A DNA stretch of 64,000 nt from the NCBI GenBank assembly GCA_002424635.1, contig DIKT01000010.1, positions 53,750-117,749 of the forward strand, written 5' to 3'. Position 1 is the stretch's first letter. Each line of letters starts with the position of its first letter. Shown here in pieces: positions 33,217 through 42,479 of the stretch. Under the pieces are notes generated by a model. The model did not search any database, was not told the origin of the DNA, and saw only the letters and a list, made by a program, of their open reading frames with translations. The DNA comes from Desulfobulbaceae bacterium UBA5611. Its GTDB lineage: Bacteria; Desulfobacterota; Desulfobulbia; Desulfobulbales; Desulfocapsaceae. The translations under genes and the position numbers were made by a program.

Positions 33217-35220
33217 ATGGTAGTTGCAAAAAGAATTCAGGAGTTGCGGCTCCTGCTGCAGGAACATGCCCATCGCTATTATACCCTTGATGATCCGATT
33301 ATCTCCGATAGCGAGTATGATCTGCTGTTCCAGGAGCTTTTAGTTCTCGAAGAAGAGCATCCCGAACTGGTTACAGCGGATTCTCCCAGTCAACAGACGG
33401 GCGCGGCACCCCTTGCTAAATTTGTTCAGGTGGAGCATCGCCTTCCTATGCTCAGCCTGGAAAATGCCTTTAACACCAGCGATCTTCACGCCTTTGAAGA
33501 TCGTCTGCTCCGTTTTCTCAATCAGGATTTCAGTTCTGACAGTCTCTCCTATATGGCTGAACCTAAGGTTGACGGTCTGGCAGTGGAGATCATCTATGAA
33601 GAGGGCCAGCTGGTTCAGGGCAGCACCCGCGGTGATGGCAGCAAGGGCGAGGATATCACCGCCCAGTTAAAGACCATCCCCTCCATTCCTCGCCAACTGC
33701 CCAGATGTCCGACGCCACGTCTGGAAGTTCGGGGTGAGGTCTTTATGGATCGGGAGGCTCTGATCGTTTTGAATCATGAACGATTACAAAAAGGAGAACC
33801 ACTTTTTGCCAATCCCCGTAATGCCGCCGCCGGTTCTCTACGGCAGCTTGATCCTGCCGTTACAGCCAAACGATCACTGAAATTCCTGGCCTATGGCATT
33901 GCTGATCCCAGCCAGACACCATGCTCCAGTCAGGACGGGCTTCTTGCCTGGTTGGGCAGTCTGGGACTGCCGATCAGTGACCTGGCCCGCTCCTGCCCCT
34001 CCATGGTCGATGTCATCAGCCGCTTTGAAGAACTGGCGGCTCTCCGCCACAGTCTGCCTTATGAGATTGATGGCATGGTGGTCAAGATTAACGACTTTAA
34101 TCTGCAGCAGAGACTCGGCAATAAGGCCAGGGCGCCGCGGTGGGCCATTGCCTGTAAATTTCCAGCCATTCAGACTACCACCAGACTACTCTCCGTTGAC
34201 TTCCAAGTGGGCCGTACCGGAGCCGTGACTCCGGTAGCTCTACTGGAACCAGTGGTGGTGGGCGGAGTTACGGTCAGCAGGGCCACTCTCCATAACCGTG
34301 ATGAAGTTGAGCGTAAAGATCTGCGCATCGGCGATACGGTATTGGTACAAAGGGCTGGTGATGTTATCCCGGAGGTGGTAAAAGCCATTGTCGAAAAACG
34401 AGATGGCAGTGAGCAACCGGTGGCTATGCCCCTGGATTGTCCGGTCTGCGGCCATGCTTTGCTCAAGGCGGTCGGAGAGGCAGTGACCCGCTGCGTCAAT
34501 CCCCACTGTCCGGCCCAGAGATTACGCGCCCTGATCCATTTCACCTCAAGGGCCGGGCTCGACATTGAGGGACTGGGTAAGAAAAGCATGGAACAGCTTT
34601 ACACCCTGAGGCTGGTCGGGGATATCCCTGATATCTTTATATTAGAACAGGGACAACTGGCAAGCCTTGAAGGCTGGGGCCGGAAATCTGCCGACAAGGT
34701 GATCGCTGCTATCCAGGCGGCCAAACAACCGCCTTTGGGTAAATTGCTGGGAGCGCTGGGTATCCGTTTTGTCGGCGAGGTGACAGCTGCTGTGTTGGAA
34801 CAGACCTTTGAGTCTCTGGACCAGCTCAGGCACTCTTCTTTACAGACCTTGCTGGAGATTGAAGGGATTGGTGAGCAGGCTGCCGGAAGCATAATTGATT
34901 ATTTCAGTGACCCGGATGTCCAGCTGATGTTTGACCGACTGAAGCAGGCAGGGGTAAGACCACAGGCCGGCAAAAAAGCGCAGACGGATCTGCCGCTGAA
35001 CGGTCTGGTCATTCTTTTTACCGGCACCTTGACTACACTGTCACGAACAGAGGCCAAAAAACTGGTCAAAGACCATGGCGGCCAGATTGCCACCACAGTC
35101 ACCCATAAATTAACCCATCTGGTCGCCGGTGAAAAAGCAGGCTCAAAGTTAAAAAAAGCCCAGGAACTGGGCAAGATCATTCTGACCGAACAAGAATTTC
35201 TCGCAATGATTCGATCTTAA
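33217..35220 (+). CDS. ligA: NAD-dependent DNA ligase
   Basis: A 667-residue LigA with the expected domain order. It has the Ia domain (HRYYTLDDPIISDSEYD), the adenylation domain with nucleophile Lys117 in AEPKVDGLAVE, DGMVVKIN and WAIACKFPA, and the OB fold (FQVGRTGAVTPVA). These are followed by a four-cysteine zinc finger (CPVCGHAL...CVNPHCPAQR), helix-hairpin-helix repeats and a C-terminal BRCT (LVILFTGTLTTLSRTEAKKL). It seals Okazaki fragments and repair nicks. The gene starts 5 bases after the tautomerase gene and looks complete and intact. Confidence 0.98.
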   Translation: MVVAKRIQELRLLLQEHAHRYYTLDDPIISDSEYDLLFQELLVLEEEHPELVTADSPSQQTGAAPLAKFVQVEHRLPMLSLENAFNTSDLHAFEDRLLRFLNQDFSSDSLSYMAEPKVDGLAVEIIYEEGQLVQGSTRGDGSKGEDITAQLKTIPSIPRQLPRCPTPRLEVRGEVFMDREALIVLNHERLQKGEPLFANPRNAAAGSLRQLDPAVTAKRSLKFLAYGIADPSQTPCSSQDGLLAWLGSLGLPISDLARSCPSMVDVISRFEELAALRHSLPYEIDGMVVKINDFNLQQRLGNKARAPRWAIACKFPAIQTTTRLLSVDFQVGRTGAVTPVALLEPVVVGGVTVSRATLHNRDEVERKDLRIGDTVLVQRAGDVIPEVVKAIVEKRDGSEQPVAMPLDCPVCGHALLKAVGEAVTRCVNPHCPAQRLRALIHFTSRAGLDIEGLGKKSMEQLYTLRLVGDIPDIFILEQGQLASLEGWGRKSADKVIAAIQAAKQPPLGKLLGALGIRFVGEVTAAVLEQTFESLDQLRHSSLQTLLEIEGIGEQAAGSIIDYFSDPDVQLMFDRLKQAGVRPQAGKKAQTDLPLNGLVILFTGTLTTLSRTEAKKLVKDHGGQIATTVTHKLTHLVAGEKAGSKLKKAQELGKIILTEQEFLAMIRS

Positions 35221-35295
35221 ATCTCACCTTAATCCTCAGGTAGAGCTCTCTAAAAATATAATTTTTAAAAATTGGTCCATTAATTTAACAAGGAA

Positions 35296-37497
35296 ATGAT
35301 GACTAGATTTGTGCGATGGCTTATTGGCGTTCTCTTCGCTCTGACAATAATTCTCTATCTGTTGCTATTAGCCCTGCCGTATCTGCGTAACCCCAACGAT
35401 TACAAGAGCCTGATAACCGATCTGGTTCGTGAAAAAACAGGAAGGGAACTAAGTATTACCGGTGATCTCCAACTGCAGGTCTCCCCCCGGCTGAATGTGA
35501 GCTGTGCACTGGGCAAGGTAAGACTTGCCAATCATGCCCTCTTACCCAACAGTACCTTTGCCCAAAGCGAGCAGATAAAGATGGAGTTGTCACTGTGGCC
35601 TTTGCTGTTCCACAGGCGCCTGCATATAGCCTCCATAATGCTTGATGGTGCAACCCTGAATCTTGTGCGCACCAAAGAAGGCCAGAATAATTGGGAACCC
35701 CTGGTTTCAAGCCCTGAATTAATAGCCGGGGAGACCACGGCTGACGATCAAGGATTAAGACAACTGCTGTTGAATAAGTTACTATCAGGGGTGACCGGAC
35801 TAGATCTTGGCAAGATTGATCTGACTCAAGTCAATATACATTATAATGATCAGCTGACAGGCCGACTTATGGTCATGAAAGGGCTGAAACTTAAAACAGG
35901 ACTGCTCCGAGAAAAAAGACAATTTCCTTTTGAGGCAGAGTTTAACCTGAGCCATGATAACCAGAAGGCGGGTCATCCCTTACCTGTGCATTCAGGCCAC
36001 ATGGTGATGCAAGGAAACGCCACCCTGTTTTTCGCGGTTTCCCGTCTGCTCATTGAAGATTTACGGGTAAAGGGCAATCTCAAAGGTCAGTCTCTACCCA
36101 GAAAGGGTCTGAAGATCCTTGTTGCAGGCAACACTGATATTGAGCTGCGGCCACAAAAAATGACAATCAAAGACTTCTCATTGCGCCATGAAGATTTAAG
36201 CCTGCAGGGCCATGGCATCATCGAGGGTTTCTCAGCCCCACGCTTCAGCATGTCTCTTATAGTCCCTCCAGGTTCACCCACAGCGCTGCTGAAACAACTG
36301 GAGACCACGCTGCCGATCCTTCAGGAAGGCGCTGCTGTCAGGCAAATAAGCGCCGAGCTCGAGGTGACAGCTACCCCGGAGAAGATAGACATAGCAGATA
36401 TCAAGATCAAAGCTGACGACATTACAATTACCGGAGCTGTCAGCATCAAAGATCGAGTAACTCCTGCCTATGAGGCCCGCCTTCGGATCAATCATCTGAA
36501 TCTTGATCCTTTTCTTGCCCCTTATCGCCGCCAGCCACCTGATCTGCTGCCACAATCAAGCGAGCAGCAGCTCCTGATCCCTGCCGATGAACAACCGGTT
36601 GAGATATCTCCTGCCGTCATTCCCAGCAAGCTGCTCAACAAGCTGCGTCTGCAACTTGACCTGCACGCTGATGCCTGCACAGCAGGCGGAGCAAAATTAT
36701 CCAAGATGCAGTTGCATCTTAAGAGCCAGGACGGCATCCTCCACGTGGACACGATGACGGCCCAACTCTATGCTGGCGCCATGAAACTCAAGGGTAGCAT
36801 TGATGTCACAGGTGAGGTTCCCCGGATTGAGCTGCACAATACAATCGATAAGATGCAACTGGCAGACTTTTTTGTGGATACGGGCGGCAGGCAGGATCTA
36901 ACCGGTACGGCCCAGATCAAAACCGATATCCATAGCAGTGGCGTGAGCATGGAGGATCTTAGATCACAACTCAACGGCACTATAGAATTTGAGATTCTGA
37001 ATGGTGAGATTAAGCCTTTGCATATCCTGCAAGTCATTCGCACAGCAGCCGACCTGCCCAAAGAGCCGACAACCTTGTCAGTACCAGCCGCAACAACGGG
37101 AGAAGGAACCGGATTCAGCCATTTAAAAGGGACCGCTATCATTGAAGATGGCATCCTGTATAATGATGATCTAGTGGCGGCCTCAGAGATAATGCAAGTG
37201 GCAGGAGCAGGCGAGATCGATCTTGCCCGCGGACTGCTTGATCTTATGCTCAAGGTTACGCTCTCCCCTGCTCTTCTTGAGGACGGTCCGGGCTGGCGCG
37301 AGCTGGCTGGCATCCAGATCCCCTATACCATTATCGGCCCATTCTCCGAGCCGATCGAGGAAGCGGACCTGGCAGCAGTCCTGAGCCACAGACAAGAAAA
37401 AACACTACTGCCAAATTTGCCTGAACAAGCACACCAACAGATTAAGAGCGATGATAATACTCCTGCACGCCAGGAGCAAAAAGCCAATGGCGATTGA
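35296..37497 (+). CDS. AsmA-family envelope protein
   Basis: A 733-residue protein with one N-terminal membrane anchor (LIGVLFALTIILYLLLLALP) and a large outward-facing part. The start RNPNDYKSLITDLVREKTGR is followed by ELSITGDLQLQVSPRLNV, which is the AsmA N-terminal signature, and the C-terminal AsmA_2 region (LKGTAIIEDGILYNDDL, then GEIDLARGLLDLMLKV) is also present. These proteins are bridge-like factors linked to phospholipid transport and outer membrane assembly. The final 50 residues are a low-complexity polar tail. ATG 35299 is an alternative start. The gap from ligA is 75 bases. Confidence 0.85.
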   Translation: MMTRFVRWLIGVLFALTIILYLLLLALPYLRNPNDYKSLITDLVREKTGRELSITGDLQLQVSPRLNVSCALGKVRLANHALLPNSTFAQSEQIKMELSLWPLLFHRRLHIASIMLDGATLNLVRTKEGQNNWEPLVSSPELIAGETTADDQGLRQLLLNKLLSGVTGLDLGKIDLTQVNIHYNDQLTGRLMVMKGLKLKTGLLREKRQFPFEAEFNLSHDNQKAGHPLPVHSGHMVMQGNATLFFAVSRLLIEDLRVKGNLKGQSLPRKGLKILVAGNTDIELRPQKMTIKDFSLRHEDLSLQGHGIIEGFSAPRFSMSLIVPPGSPTALLKQLETTLPILQEGAAVRQISAELEVTATPEKIDIADIKIKADDITITGAVSIKDRVTPAYEARLRINHLNLDPFLAPYRRQPPDLLPQSSEQQLLIPADEQPVEISPAVIPSKLLNKLRLQLDLHADACTAGGAKLSKMQLHLKSQDGILHVDTMTAQLYAGAMKLKGSIDVTGEVPRIELHNTIDKMQLADFFVDTGGRQDLTGTAQIKTDIHSSGVSMEDLRSQLNGTIEFEILNGEIKPLHILQVIRTAADLPKEPTTLSVPAATTGEGTGFSHLKGTAIIEDGILYNDDLVAASEIMQVAGAGEIDLARGLLDLMLKVTLSPALLEDGPGWRELAGIQIPYTIIGPFSEPIEEADLAAVLSHRQEKTLLPNLPEQAHQQIKSDDNTPARQEQKANGD

Positions 37498-37610
37498 TGA
37501 GCGTGCATATCAAACATTTAATGCTTGCCACTATCCACAAGCTGTGAGAAGATCTTTATCAAAGATGAATATGAGTAAGAATCAATAACTTATCTTGTGA
37601 AAGGAGAATC

Positions 37611-38096
37611 ATGAACAGAATTACCGATATTAAACGAGTGATAACCCCCATTGATTTCTCAGAGAATGCCCCATTAGTTGCCGAATCAGCAGCCTATGTG
37701 GCCGGCAGTTTTAAGGCCTCGCTCGATCTGATCTTTGTGGTCCAGGATTTTGCCGACTACTCCGGTTTTTTTGTGCCGCAAATCAATGCTCCCGATCTGG
37801 TTCAGGATTTGTATACCAGCGCCCAGGAAAGGATGGATAGATTTTGTCAGGACAACGAAGCTGCCTTTAAGGCTCTGGGGGTGACGGCACTGACCTCCAA
37901 AGTGCTGATGGGTGATGTCGCGGAACAGATCATCAGCTATGTCGCCAAAGAACAGGGCAATCTGATCGTCATGGGCACCCATGGTTATAAAGGCCTGGAA
38001 AAAATCATGTTCGGCAGTATTGCCGACAAGGTGGTCAAGGCTGCCCCCTGTCCGATACTGACAATCAATCCCTACACCTCCACTCTGGCCAAATAA
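37611..38096 (+). CDS. Universal stress protein (UspA family, ATP-binding type)
   Basis: A 161-residue single Usp domain with ribosome site AAAGGAG. The start is KRVITPIDFSENAPLVAESA, and the ATP-binding loop is VMGTHGYKGLEKIMFGSIAD then KVVKAAPCPILTI (GxxGx9GS pattern kept), so it is of the nucleotide-binding class. Such proteins act as stress-linked switches in the cytoplasm. It lies between the asmA-like gene and hsp33; the spacing of about 110 bases upstream suggests its own promoter. Confidence 0.92.
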   Translation: MNRITDIKRVITPIDFSENAPLVAESAAYVAGSFKASLDLIFVVQDFADYSGFFVPQINAPDLVQDLYTSAQERMDRFCQDNEAAFKALGVTALTSKVLMGDVAEQIISYVAKEQGNLIVMGTHGYKGLEKIMFGSIADKVVKAAPCPILTINPYTSTLAK

Positions 38097-38122
38097 CCAC
38101 CGCTGACGATCCGGCTGGCAAG

Positions 38123-38128
38123 TATAAT
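38123..38128 (+). promoter_or_regulatory. Possible -10 element of hsp33
   Basis: TATAAT lies 21 bases before the chosen hsp33 start, leaving a short leader. No good -35 box is present at 16-18 bases upstream (CTGACG at 38102 is 15 bases away), so the promoter call is weak. Confidence 0.3.
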
Positions 38129-38149
38129 ACTCAATACCTGTGATTGACA

Positions 38150-39064
38150 ATGGAAGCGCCTGCAGCAGCCGGTAACTTGCTCAGTTTTCTCCTGGCTGAT
38201 AAGTCGGTACGGGGGGTGATTCTTCATGGCACGAAGCTGGTGGAGGAGATGCGCCACTGCCATGAACTGGACAGCTTGGAGACGTTGCTTCTGGGCCAGG
38301 CCCTGCAGGTAACCGTGCTCATGGCCTCCACCCTTAAAGGTCAGGATGAGATCGGCCTGAGGATAGATTGCGCCGGACCGATCAAGGGGCTGGTCACTGA
38401 AGCTACAGCTTCAGGTGAGGTCCGGGGCTATCTCCAGAGAAATCCCATGCCACCGGCTGCATCGCTGGCGGCCCTTGATAACACAAACAATTTCAACTCC
38501 TGCCAAAGAGATGGGCTGCTCACCGTCAGCCGCATTGCGGGTCATAACAAGCAAGCCTTCAGAGGCAGTATCACCTTACAATCAGGCCATATAGCCTCTG
38601 AAGTGGCCCGCTATTATCTTCTCTCCGAACAGATTCCTACGGCCATCCATCTCAGTCTTCGTTTTGACAGCCAGGAAAGGTTAACAGGAGCAGGCGGTCT
38701 GTTACTGCAGGCCTTGCCAGGGGCCTCTGCCACAATATTTGCCCAAATTGAGCAGATGACGAATAATTTGCCCTCTCTGGGGCAGGCCCTGGCTGAAGGC
38801 CAGCAGGTTGAACCATGGCTCAATCGCCAGTTTGCCCATTTCCAGCCTGCAGTTCTGGCCAAACGGCCAGTTCATTTCCGGTGCCGCTGCAGTGATCAGC
38901 AAATGCATTTCCTGTTATATCAGCTGCCTTTGGCCAATCTCGATGAAATGCAGGCCAACGGTCCTTTCCCGATTGAGGTAAACTGCCATTACTGCAATAA
39001 AAAGTATTTATTTACGCAGGCCGACCTGGCAAAGATCAGCAGAGAAAAACAGGCCAGCTGCTAA
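38150..39064 (+). CDS. hslO: 33 kDa redox-regulated chaperone Hsp33
   Basis: A 304-residue Hsp33 from ATG 38150; TTG at 38144 would add two residues. Family landmarks are VRGVILHGTKLVEEM, LLGQALQVTVLMASTLKG, LRIDCAGPIKGLVTEA, SGHIASEVARYYLLSEQIP and GGLLLQALPGA. The C-terminal redox switch keeps all four zinc cysteines: HFRCRCS (CxC) and NCHYCNKKYLF (CxxC). The protein is a cytoplasmic holdase activated by oxidation, useful to an anaerobe exposed to oxygen. It converges with the ABC ATPase gene (6-base gap). Confidence 0.96.
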   Translation: MEAPAAAGNLLSFLLADKSVRGVILHGTKLVEEMRHCHELDSLETLLLGQALQVTVLMASTLKGQDEIGLRIDCAGPIKGLVTEATASGEVRGYLQRNPMPPAASLAALDNTNNFNSCQRDGLLTVSRIAGHNKQAFRGSITLQSGHIASEVARYYLLSEQIPTAIHLSLRFDSQERLTGAGGLLLQALPGASATIFAQIEQMTNNLPSLGQALAEGQQVEPWLNRQFAHFQPAVLAKRPVHFRCRCSDQQMHFLLYQLPLANLDEMQANGPFPIEVNCHYCNKKYLFTQADLAKISREKQASC

Positions 39065-39070
39065 AAGATG

Positions 39071-39799
39071 TCAGTCGCTGTGTTGATGGGGATGATCGCC
39101 GTAGCGGTGAATATGCTGATGACTATGGATATGGTCGTGATCACAGCGATGCAGATGACCATGCTCAAGGGTATAGAGATGTGAGGTGGTGCGGGCCAGA
39201 AAATCCCAGTCATGCGAGATAATGAGCTGGGCTTGTGGCAGCCCCATCAGGATATCAATCAGGCGATTGCGGGTGGCCGGGTCCAGGTTATTAGTTGGTT
39301 CATCCAGAAGCAGCAATCGTGGTCTCATGGAGAGAATAGTGGCCAGGGCCACTAATTTTTTTTCGCCGCCGGACAGTCTGTGGGTGATCCGTTCTTCAAA
39401 ACCGGCTAGCCCGAGCTCTTTTAAGGTGCCACTGGCAAGGTCTCTGGCTTCTTCTGGAGAATAGCCCAGATTAAGAGGCCCGAAAGCTACATCTTCCAGC
39501 ACTGTTGGCGAAAAAAGCTGGTCATCAGCACTCTGAAATAACAAACCCACCTGCCGACGCAGGAGACGAAAATCTTTTTCACTGTCCATATTGCGGCCAT
39601 CAAATAACACATGACCGTGGTCAGGCAGCAAAAGACCAACCATGATCTGAAAAAGAGTGGTCTTCCCACTGCCATTGGGGCCGATCAGACCAATGCGCTC
39701 ATCCGCGACCTCCAGATTAAGATTATGCAGGACCGGGCTGCTGGTCAGGGCATAGTGATAACTGATATTGCAGAGCTGAATAATAGGTTGTGGGCACAT
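39071..39799 (-). CDS. ECF-type cobalt/nickel ABC transporter ATPase with histidine-rich tail
   Basis: A 242-residue ABC ATPase of the CbiO/NikO type: Walker A GLIGPNGSGKTTLF, Q-loop LFQSADDQLFSPTVLEDVAF (typical for ECF ATPases), signature RLSGGEKKLVALATIL and Walker B LLLLDEPTNNLDP. From about residue 210 the chain becomes very histidine-rich (about twelve His in 30 residues, e.g. HSHQHIHRYGDHPHQHSD), a likely metal-binding tail. No transmembrane (CbiQ) or substrate-binding (CbiM/NikM) gene is next to it, so it is an orphan here. Cobalt or nickel is favoured by family and tail; cbiK at 58.1 kb shows the cell needs metal for tetrapyrroles. Confidence 0.85.
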   Translation of the reverse strand: MCPQPIIQLCNISYHYALTSSPVLHNLNLEVADERIGLIGPNGSGKTTLFQIMVGLLLPDHGHVLFDGRNMDSEKDFRLLRRQVGLLFQSADDQLFSPTVLEDVAFGPLNLGYSPEEARDLASGTLKELGLAGFEERITHRLSGGEKKLVALATILSMRPRLLLLDEPTNNLDPATRNRLIDILMGLPQAQLIISHDWDFLARTTSHLYTLEHGHLHRCDHDHIHSHQHIHRYGDHPHQHSD

Positions 39800-39931
39800 A
39801 AGCCAAGAGCTGCAAAAAGACAGGCCCGGCAGGGATAACCGGGATAATCAAAGATTGATGAAAAAATGACAGCTTACCTCGCCAATATAGCCAGCTGAAA
39901 TTGTCTGGAGCAAGACCACAGATGAGATGCC

Positions 39932-39978
39932 AGAGAGGTTAGCGGGCTGCTGAAGCCGCCAACCTCTCTGTTTTTTTT
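39932..39978 (+). terminator. Stem-loop with T-run facing the plus strand
   Basis: AGAGAGGTTAGCGG (39932-39945) pairs with the segment ending in AACCTCTCT at 39969, followed by eight T on the plus strand (39971-39978). It abuts the stop codon of the GGGtGRT gene, which is on the minus strand, where the hairpin lacks a T-run. It may block plus-strand readthrough from hsp33 or act as a 3' stem for the minus-strand messenger. Confidence 0.65.
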
Positions 39979-40973
39979 CAGGAGGCCTGTTCCAATGCTA
40001 CTGCTACTGACACCGAGGCCCCGACCATCGGGTTGTTGCCCATGCCGATGAGTCCCATCATTTCCACATGGGCCGGCACCGATGACGACCCGGCAAACTG
40101 GGCGTCTGAATGCATCCGGCCCATGGTATCGGTCATGCCATAGGAAGCCGGACCGGCACCCATATTATCAGGGTGCAGGGTCCGTCCGGTACCACCGCCT
40201 GAGGCCACCGAGAAATACTTCTTCTCCTGCTGGATGCACTCTTTCTTGTAGGTGCCGGCCACCGGATGCTGAAAACGGGTGGGATTGGTGGAATTACCGG
40301 TGATAGAGACATCCACCCCTTCCAGATGGTTGATGGCCACGCCTTCCCGGACATCATCGGCGCCGTAGCAGCGCACCGTTGCCCGTTCGCCCAGTGAATA
40401 GGCCTTCTCCTTGACCACGGTCAGTTTGCTGGTGGCGTAATCAAAGGCGGTCTCGACATGGGTGAAACCGTTGATCCGCGAAATGATCTGAGCCGCGTCC
40501 TTGCCCAGGCCATTAAGGATGACCTGCAGGGGTTCCTTGCGGACCCGGTTGGCTGATCTGGCAATGCCGATCGCCCCTTCCGCCGCCGCAAAAGACTCAT
40601 GGCCGGCAATAAAGGCAAAACATCTGGTCTCTTCCCGTAATAACATGGAGGCCAGATTACCATGGCCAATCCCCACCTGCCGATGATCAGCTACTGAGCC
40701 GGGAATGCAGAAGGCCTGCAGTCCCTCGCCCAGGGTCGCGGCAATATCAACCGCCTTCTTTTCGCCTTTTTTGATGGCAATAGCCGCTCCCAGGATATAG
40801 GCCCAGCAGGCATTCTCAAAACAGATAGGCTGGATTTTACGCACCAGCGCCGCCACATCGACGCCATAGGCATCACACACCTCTTTGGCCTCTTCCAGAC
40901 TCTTCATCCCGTATTTGGCAAGGACAGGAGTGATCTGCTCTATCCGCCGGTCATAACTTTCAAATAATGCCAT
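39978..40973 (-). CDS. GGGtGRT-family protein
   Basis: A 331-residue soluble protein carrying the motif that names the family: ASGGGTGRTLHPDNMGAGPA, with GGGTGRT at about residues 259-265. Other conserved blocks are FESYDRRIEQI at the start, CFENACWAYILGAAIAIKKG, GSVADHRQVGIGHGNLASML, CFAFIAGHESFAAAEGAIGI and GLIGMGNNPMVGASVSVAVA. The family is found mainly in anaerobes and has no established activity. It follows the NifU-like gene by 11 bases on the same strand, so the two are surely cotranscribed and probably act together. Length and motifs are intact. Confidence 0.9.
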   Translation of the reverse strand: MALFESYDRRIEQITPVLAKYGMKSLEEAKEVCDAYGVDVAALVRKIQPICFENACWAYILGAAIAIKKGEKKAVDIAATLGEGLQAFCIPGSVADHRQVGIGHGNLASMLLREETRCFAFIAGHESFAAAEGAIGIARSANRVRKEPLQVILNGLGKDAAQIISRINGFTHVETAFDYATSKLTVVKEKAYSLGERATVRCYGADDVREGVAINHLEGVDVSITGNSTNPTRFQHPVAGTYKKECIQQEKKYFSVASGGGTGRTLHPDNMGAGPASYGMTDTMGRMHSDAQFAGSSSVPAHVEMMGLIGMGNNPMVGASVSVAVALEQAS

Positions 40974-40984
40974 GGTCCTCCTCC

Positions 40985-41677
40985 TTATTCCTTGCGGGGG
41001 TCAATTTTCTTAACAGCCTGATCAAAGCGACCATAGGTACCAGTGGCATCCGCCAGGGCCTGACCTGGTTCCACACCTTTTTTGATCGCTTCCATCATCC
41101 GGCCCAGATGGACAAATTTATAGCCGATAATCTCATCATCACCATCAAGCGCCAGCTCCAGCACATAGCCTTCGGTCACCTCGAGATAACGCGGCCCTTT
41201 GAGCCTGGTGCCATAGGTGGTGCCGCAGACCGAACGCAGTCCTTTGCCCAGATCTTCCAGGCCAGCGCCAACAGGCAAGCCGCCTTCGGAAAAGGCCGAC
41301 TGACTGCGGCCATAGACGATCTGCAGAAAAAGCTCGCGCATGGCCGTGTTGATGGCATCGCAGACCAGATCGGTATTCAGGGCCTCAAGAATGGTCTTGC
41401 CGGGCATGATTTCTGCAGCCATCGCCGCTGAATGGGTCATCCCGGTGCAGCCGATAGTCTCGATCAGGGCCTCTTCAATAATCCCATCTTTGATATTCAA
41501 GGTCAGCTTACAGGCACCCTGCTGGGGGGCACACCAGCCGACGCCGTGGGTCAGTCCTTTAATATCCTTGATCTCCCGGGCCCTGGTCCATCCGCCTTCC
41601 TGCGGAATGGGCGATGAGCCATGACATGCGCCCTGAGCCACCGGGCACATCTTTTGCACTTCAGAAGAATATTGCAT
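40985..41677 (-). CDS. NifU-like iron-sulfur scaffold-type partner of the GGGtGRT protein
   Basis: A 230-residue protein with the NifU_N/IscU pattern LNIKDGIIEEALIETIGCTG, then MTHSAAMAAEIMPGKTILEA, plus further cysteines in KMCPVAQGACHG, GWCAPQQGACKL and RSVCGTTYG. NifU_N domains assemble Fe-S clusters on conserved cysteines, so cluster or metal binding is likely, though the usual three-cysteine scaffold arrangement is not exact. It is the first gene of a two-gene unit with the GGGtGRT protein. The role is unknown; Fe-S chemistry in anaerobic metabolism is the inference. Confidence 0.78.
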   Translation of the reverse strand: MQYSSEVQKMCPVAQGACHGSSPIPQEGGWTRAREIKDIKGLTHGVGWCAPQQGACKLTLNIKDGIIEEALIETIGCTGMTHSAAMAAEIMPGKTILEALNTDLVCDAINTAMRELFLQIVYGRSQSAFSEGGLPVGAGLEDLGKGLRSVCGTTYGTRLKGPRYLEVTEGYVLELALDGDDEIIGYKFVHLGRMMEAIKKGVEPGQALADATGTYGRFDQAVKKIDPRKE

Positions 41678-41782
41678 CCTATGCTCCTATGAAATTTATT
41701 AAAAAGAAAACAGGGTAGAATTAAACCTTAAAAGAACAAATCAGCAAGAATCCGCAACTTGTGGCAGTTGTTGATGGCCTTG

Positions 41783-42406
41783 CTATTTCTTGCCAGTAAG
41801 CAGAAAAACAGGATAGGCCCGCTCGATGCCGCCATCATTGGTCTTGATAAGCGCATGGACTTCCTGCACCGCTACCTGCTGCAAGCCAAGGCCGGTTACG
41901 GTTGTCGCCAGTTCGGCCGGCTCGAAGCCATGATGCATGACCCCGTCGGCCTCGGCATCATGGAAAGAGCCATCCTCTTTTTGCAGGTCAGCCACAGCCA
42001 GATAGCCGCCGTCAACCAGCAGCTCACAGAAACGTCCTAACAGCTGGTCAGCCTCCTTGATGTGATGCAGGGTCATGGCGCAGAAGATCAGATCGAATCT
42101 GGTCGGCAGAGTGTCCTGCAACAGATCCAGGCGTTGCGTCGTGACATTGGTAATTTTTTCATCTTTGATCTTTTGATCCAGCACCGCCAGCATTCCGCTT
42201 GAGGTATCGACGGCGGTGAGTGCTCGCAGCCGGGGTGCCAAAGCCAGCCCCACCAAGCCAGTGCCGCAGCCGTACTCCAGAGCAGTCATTTTTTGATGCA
42301 GCGGCAGCGAGGTACTGATGGCGGCGGCAATCTTGGCCGCCAGTTCCAGCCGCTGCTGTTTGTGATCCCAGCCCGCCGCCGCTTTATCAAAATGTTTTCC
42401 ACTCAT
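41783..42406 (-). CDS. Class I SAM-dependent methyltransferase
   Basis: A 207-residue protein: an N-terminal SGKHFDKAAAGWDHKQQRLE, SAM motif I ALEYGCGTGLVGLALAP, acidic AVDTSSGML (motif post-I) and FDLIFCAMTLHHIKE (post-II). This is the Methyltransf_11/UbiE-like fold acting on small molecules, with unknown substrate. It lies 73 bases downstream of the M16C protease gene on the same strand and may share its transcript. No neighbouring pathway indicates a substrate. Confidence 0.82.
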   Translation of the reverse strand: MSGKHFDKAAAGWDHKQQRLELAAKIAAAISTSLPLHQKMTALEYGCGTGLVGLALAPRLRALTAVDTSSGMLAVLDQKIKDEKITNVTTQRLDLLQDTLPTRFDLIFCAMTLHHIKEADQLLGRFCELLVDGGYLAVADLQKEDGSFHDAEADGVMHHGFEPAELATTVTGLGLQQVAVQEVHALIKTNDGGIERAYPVFLLTGKK

Positions 42407-42479
42407 GTCAGGTTACCGGTATAATTTAAAAAATGGTCATAATGTGATGCCAGGAATTGCAGATTTTTTGGCCCTGCCA

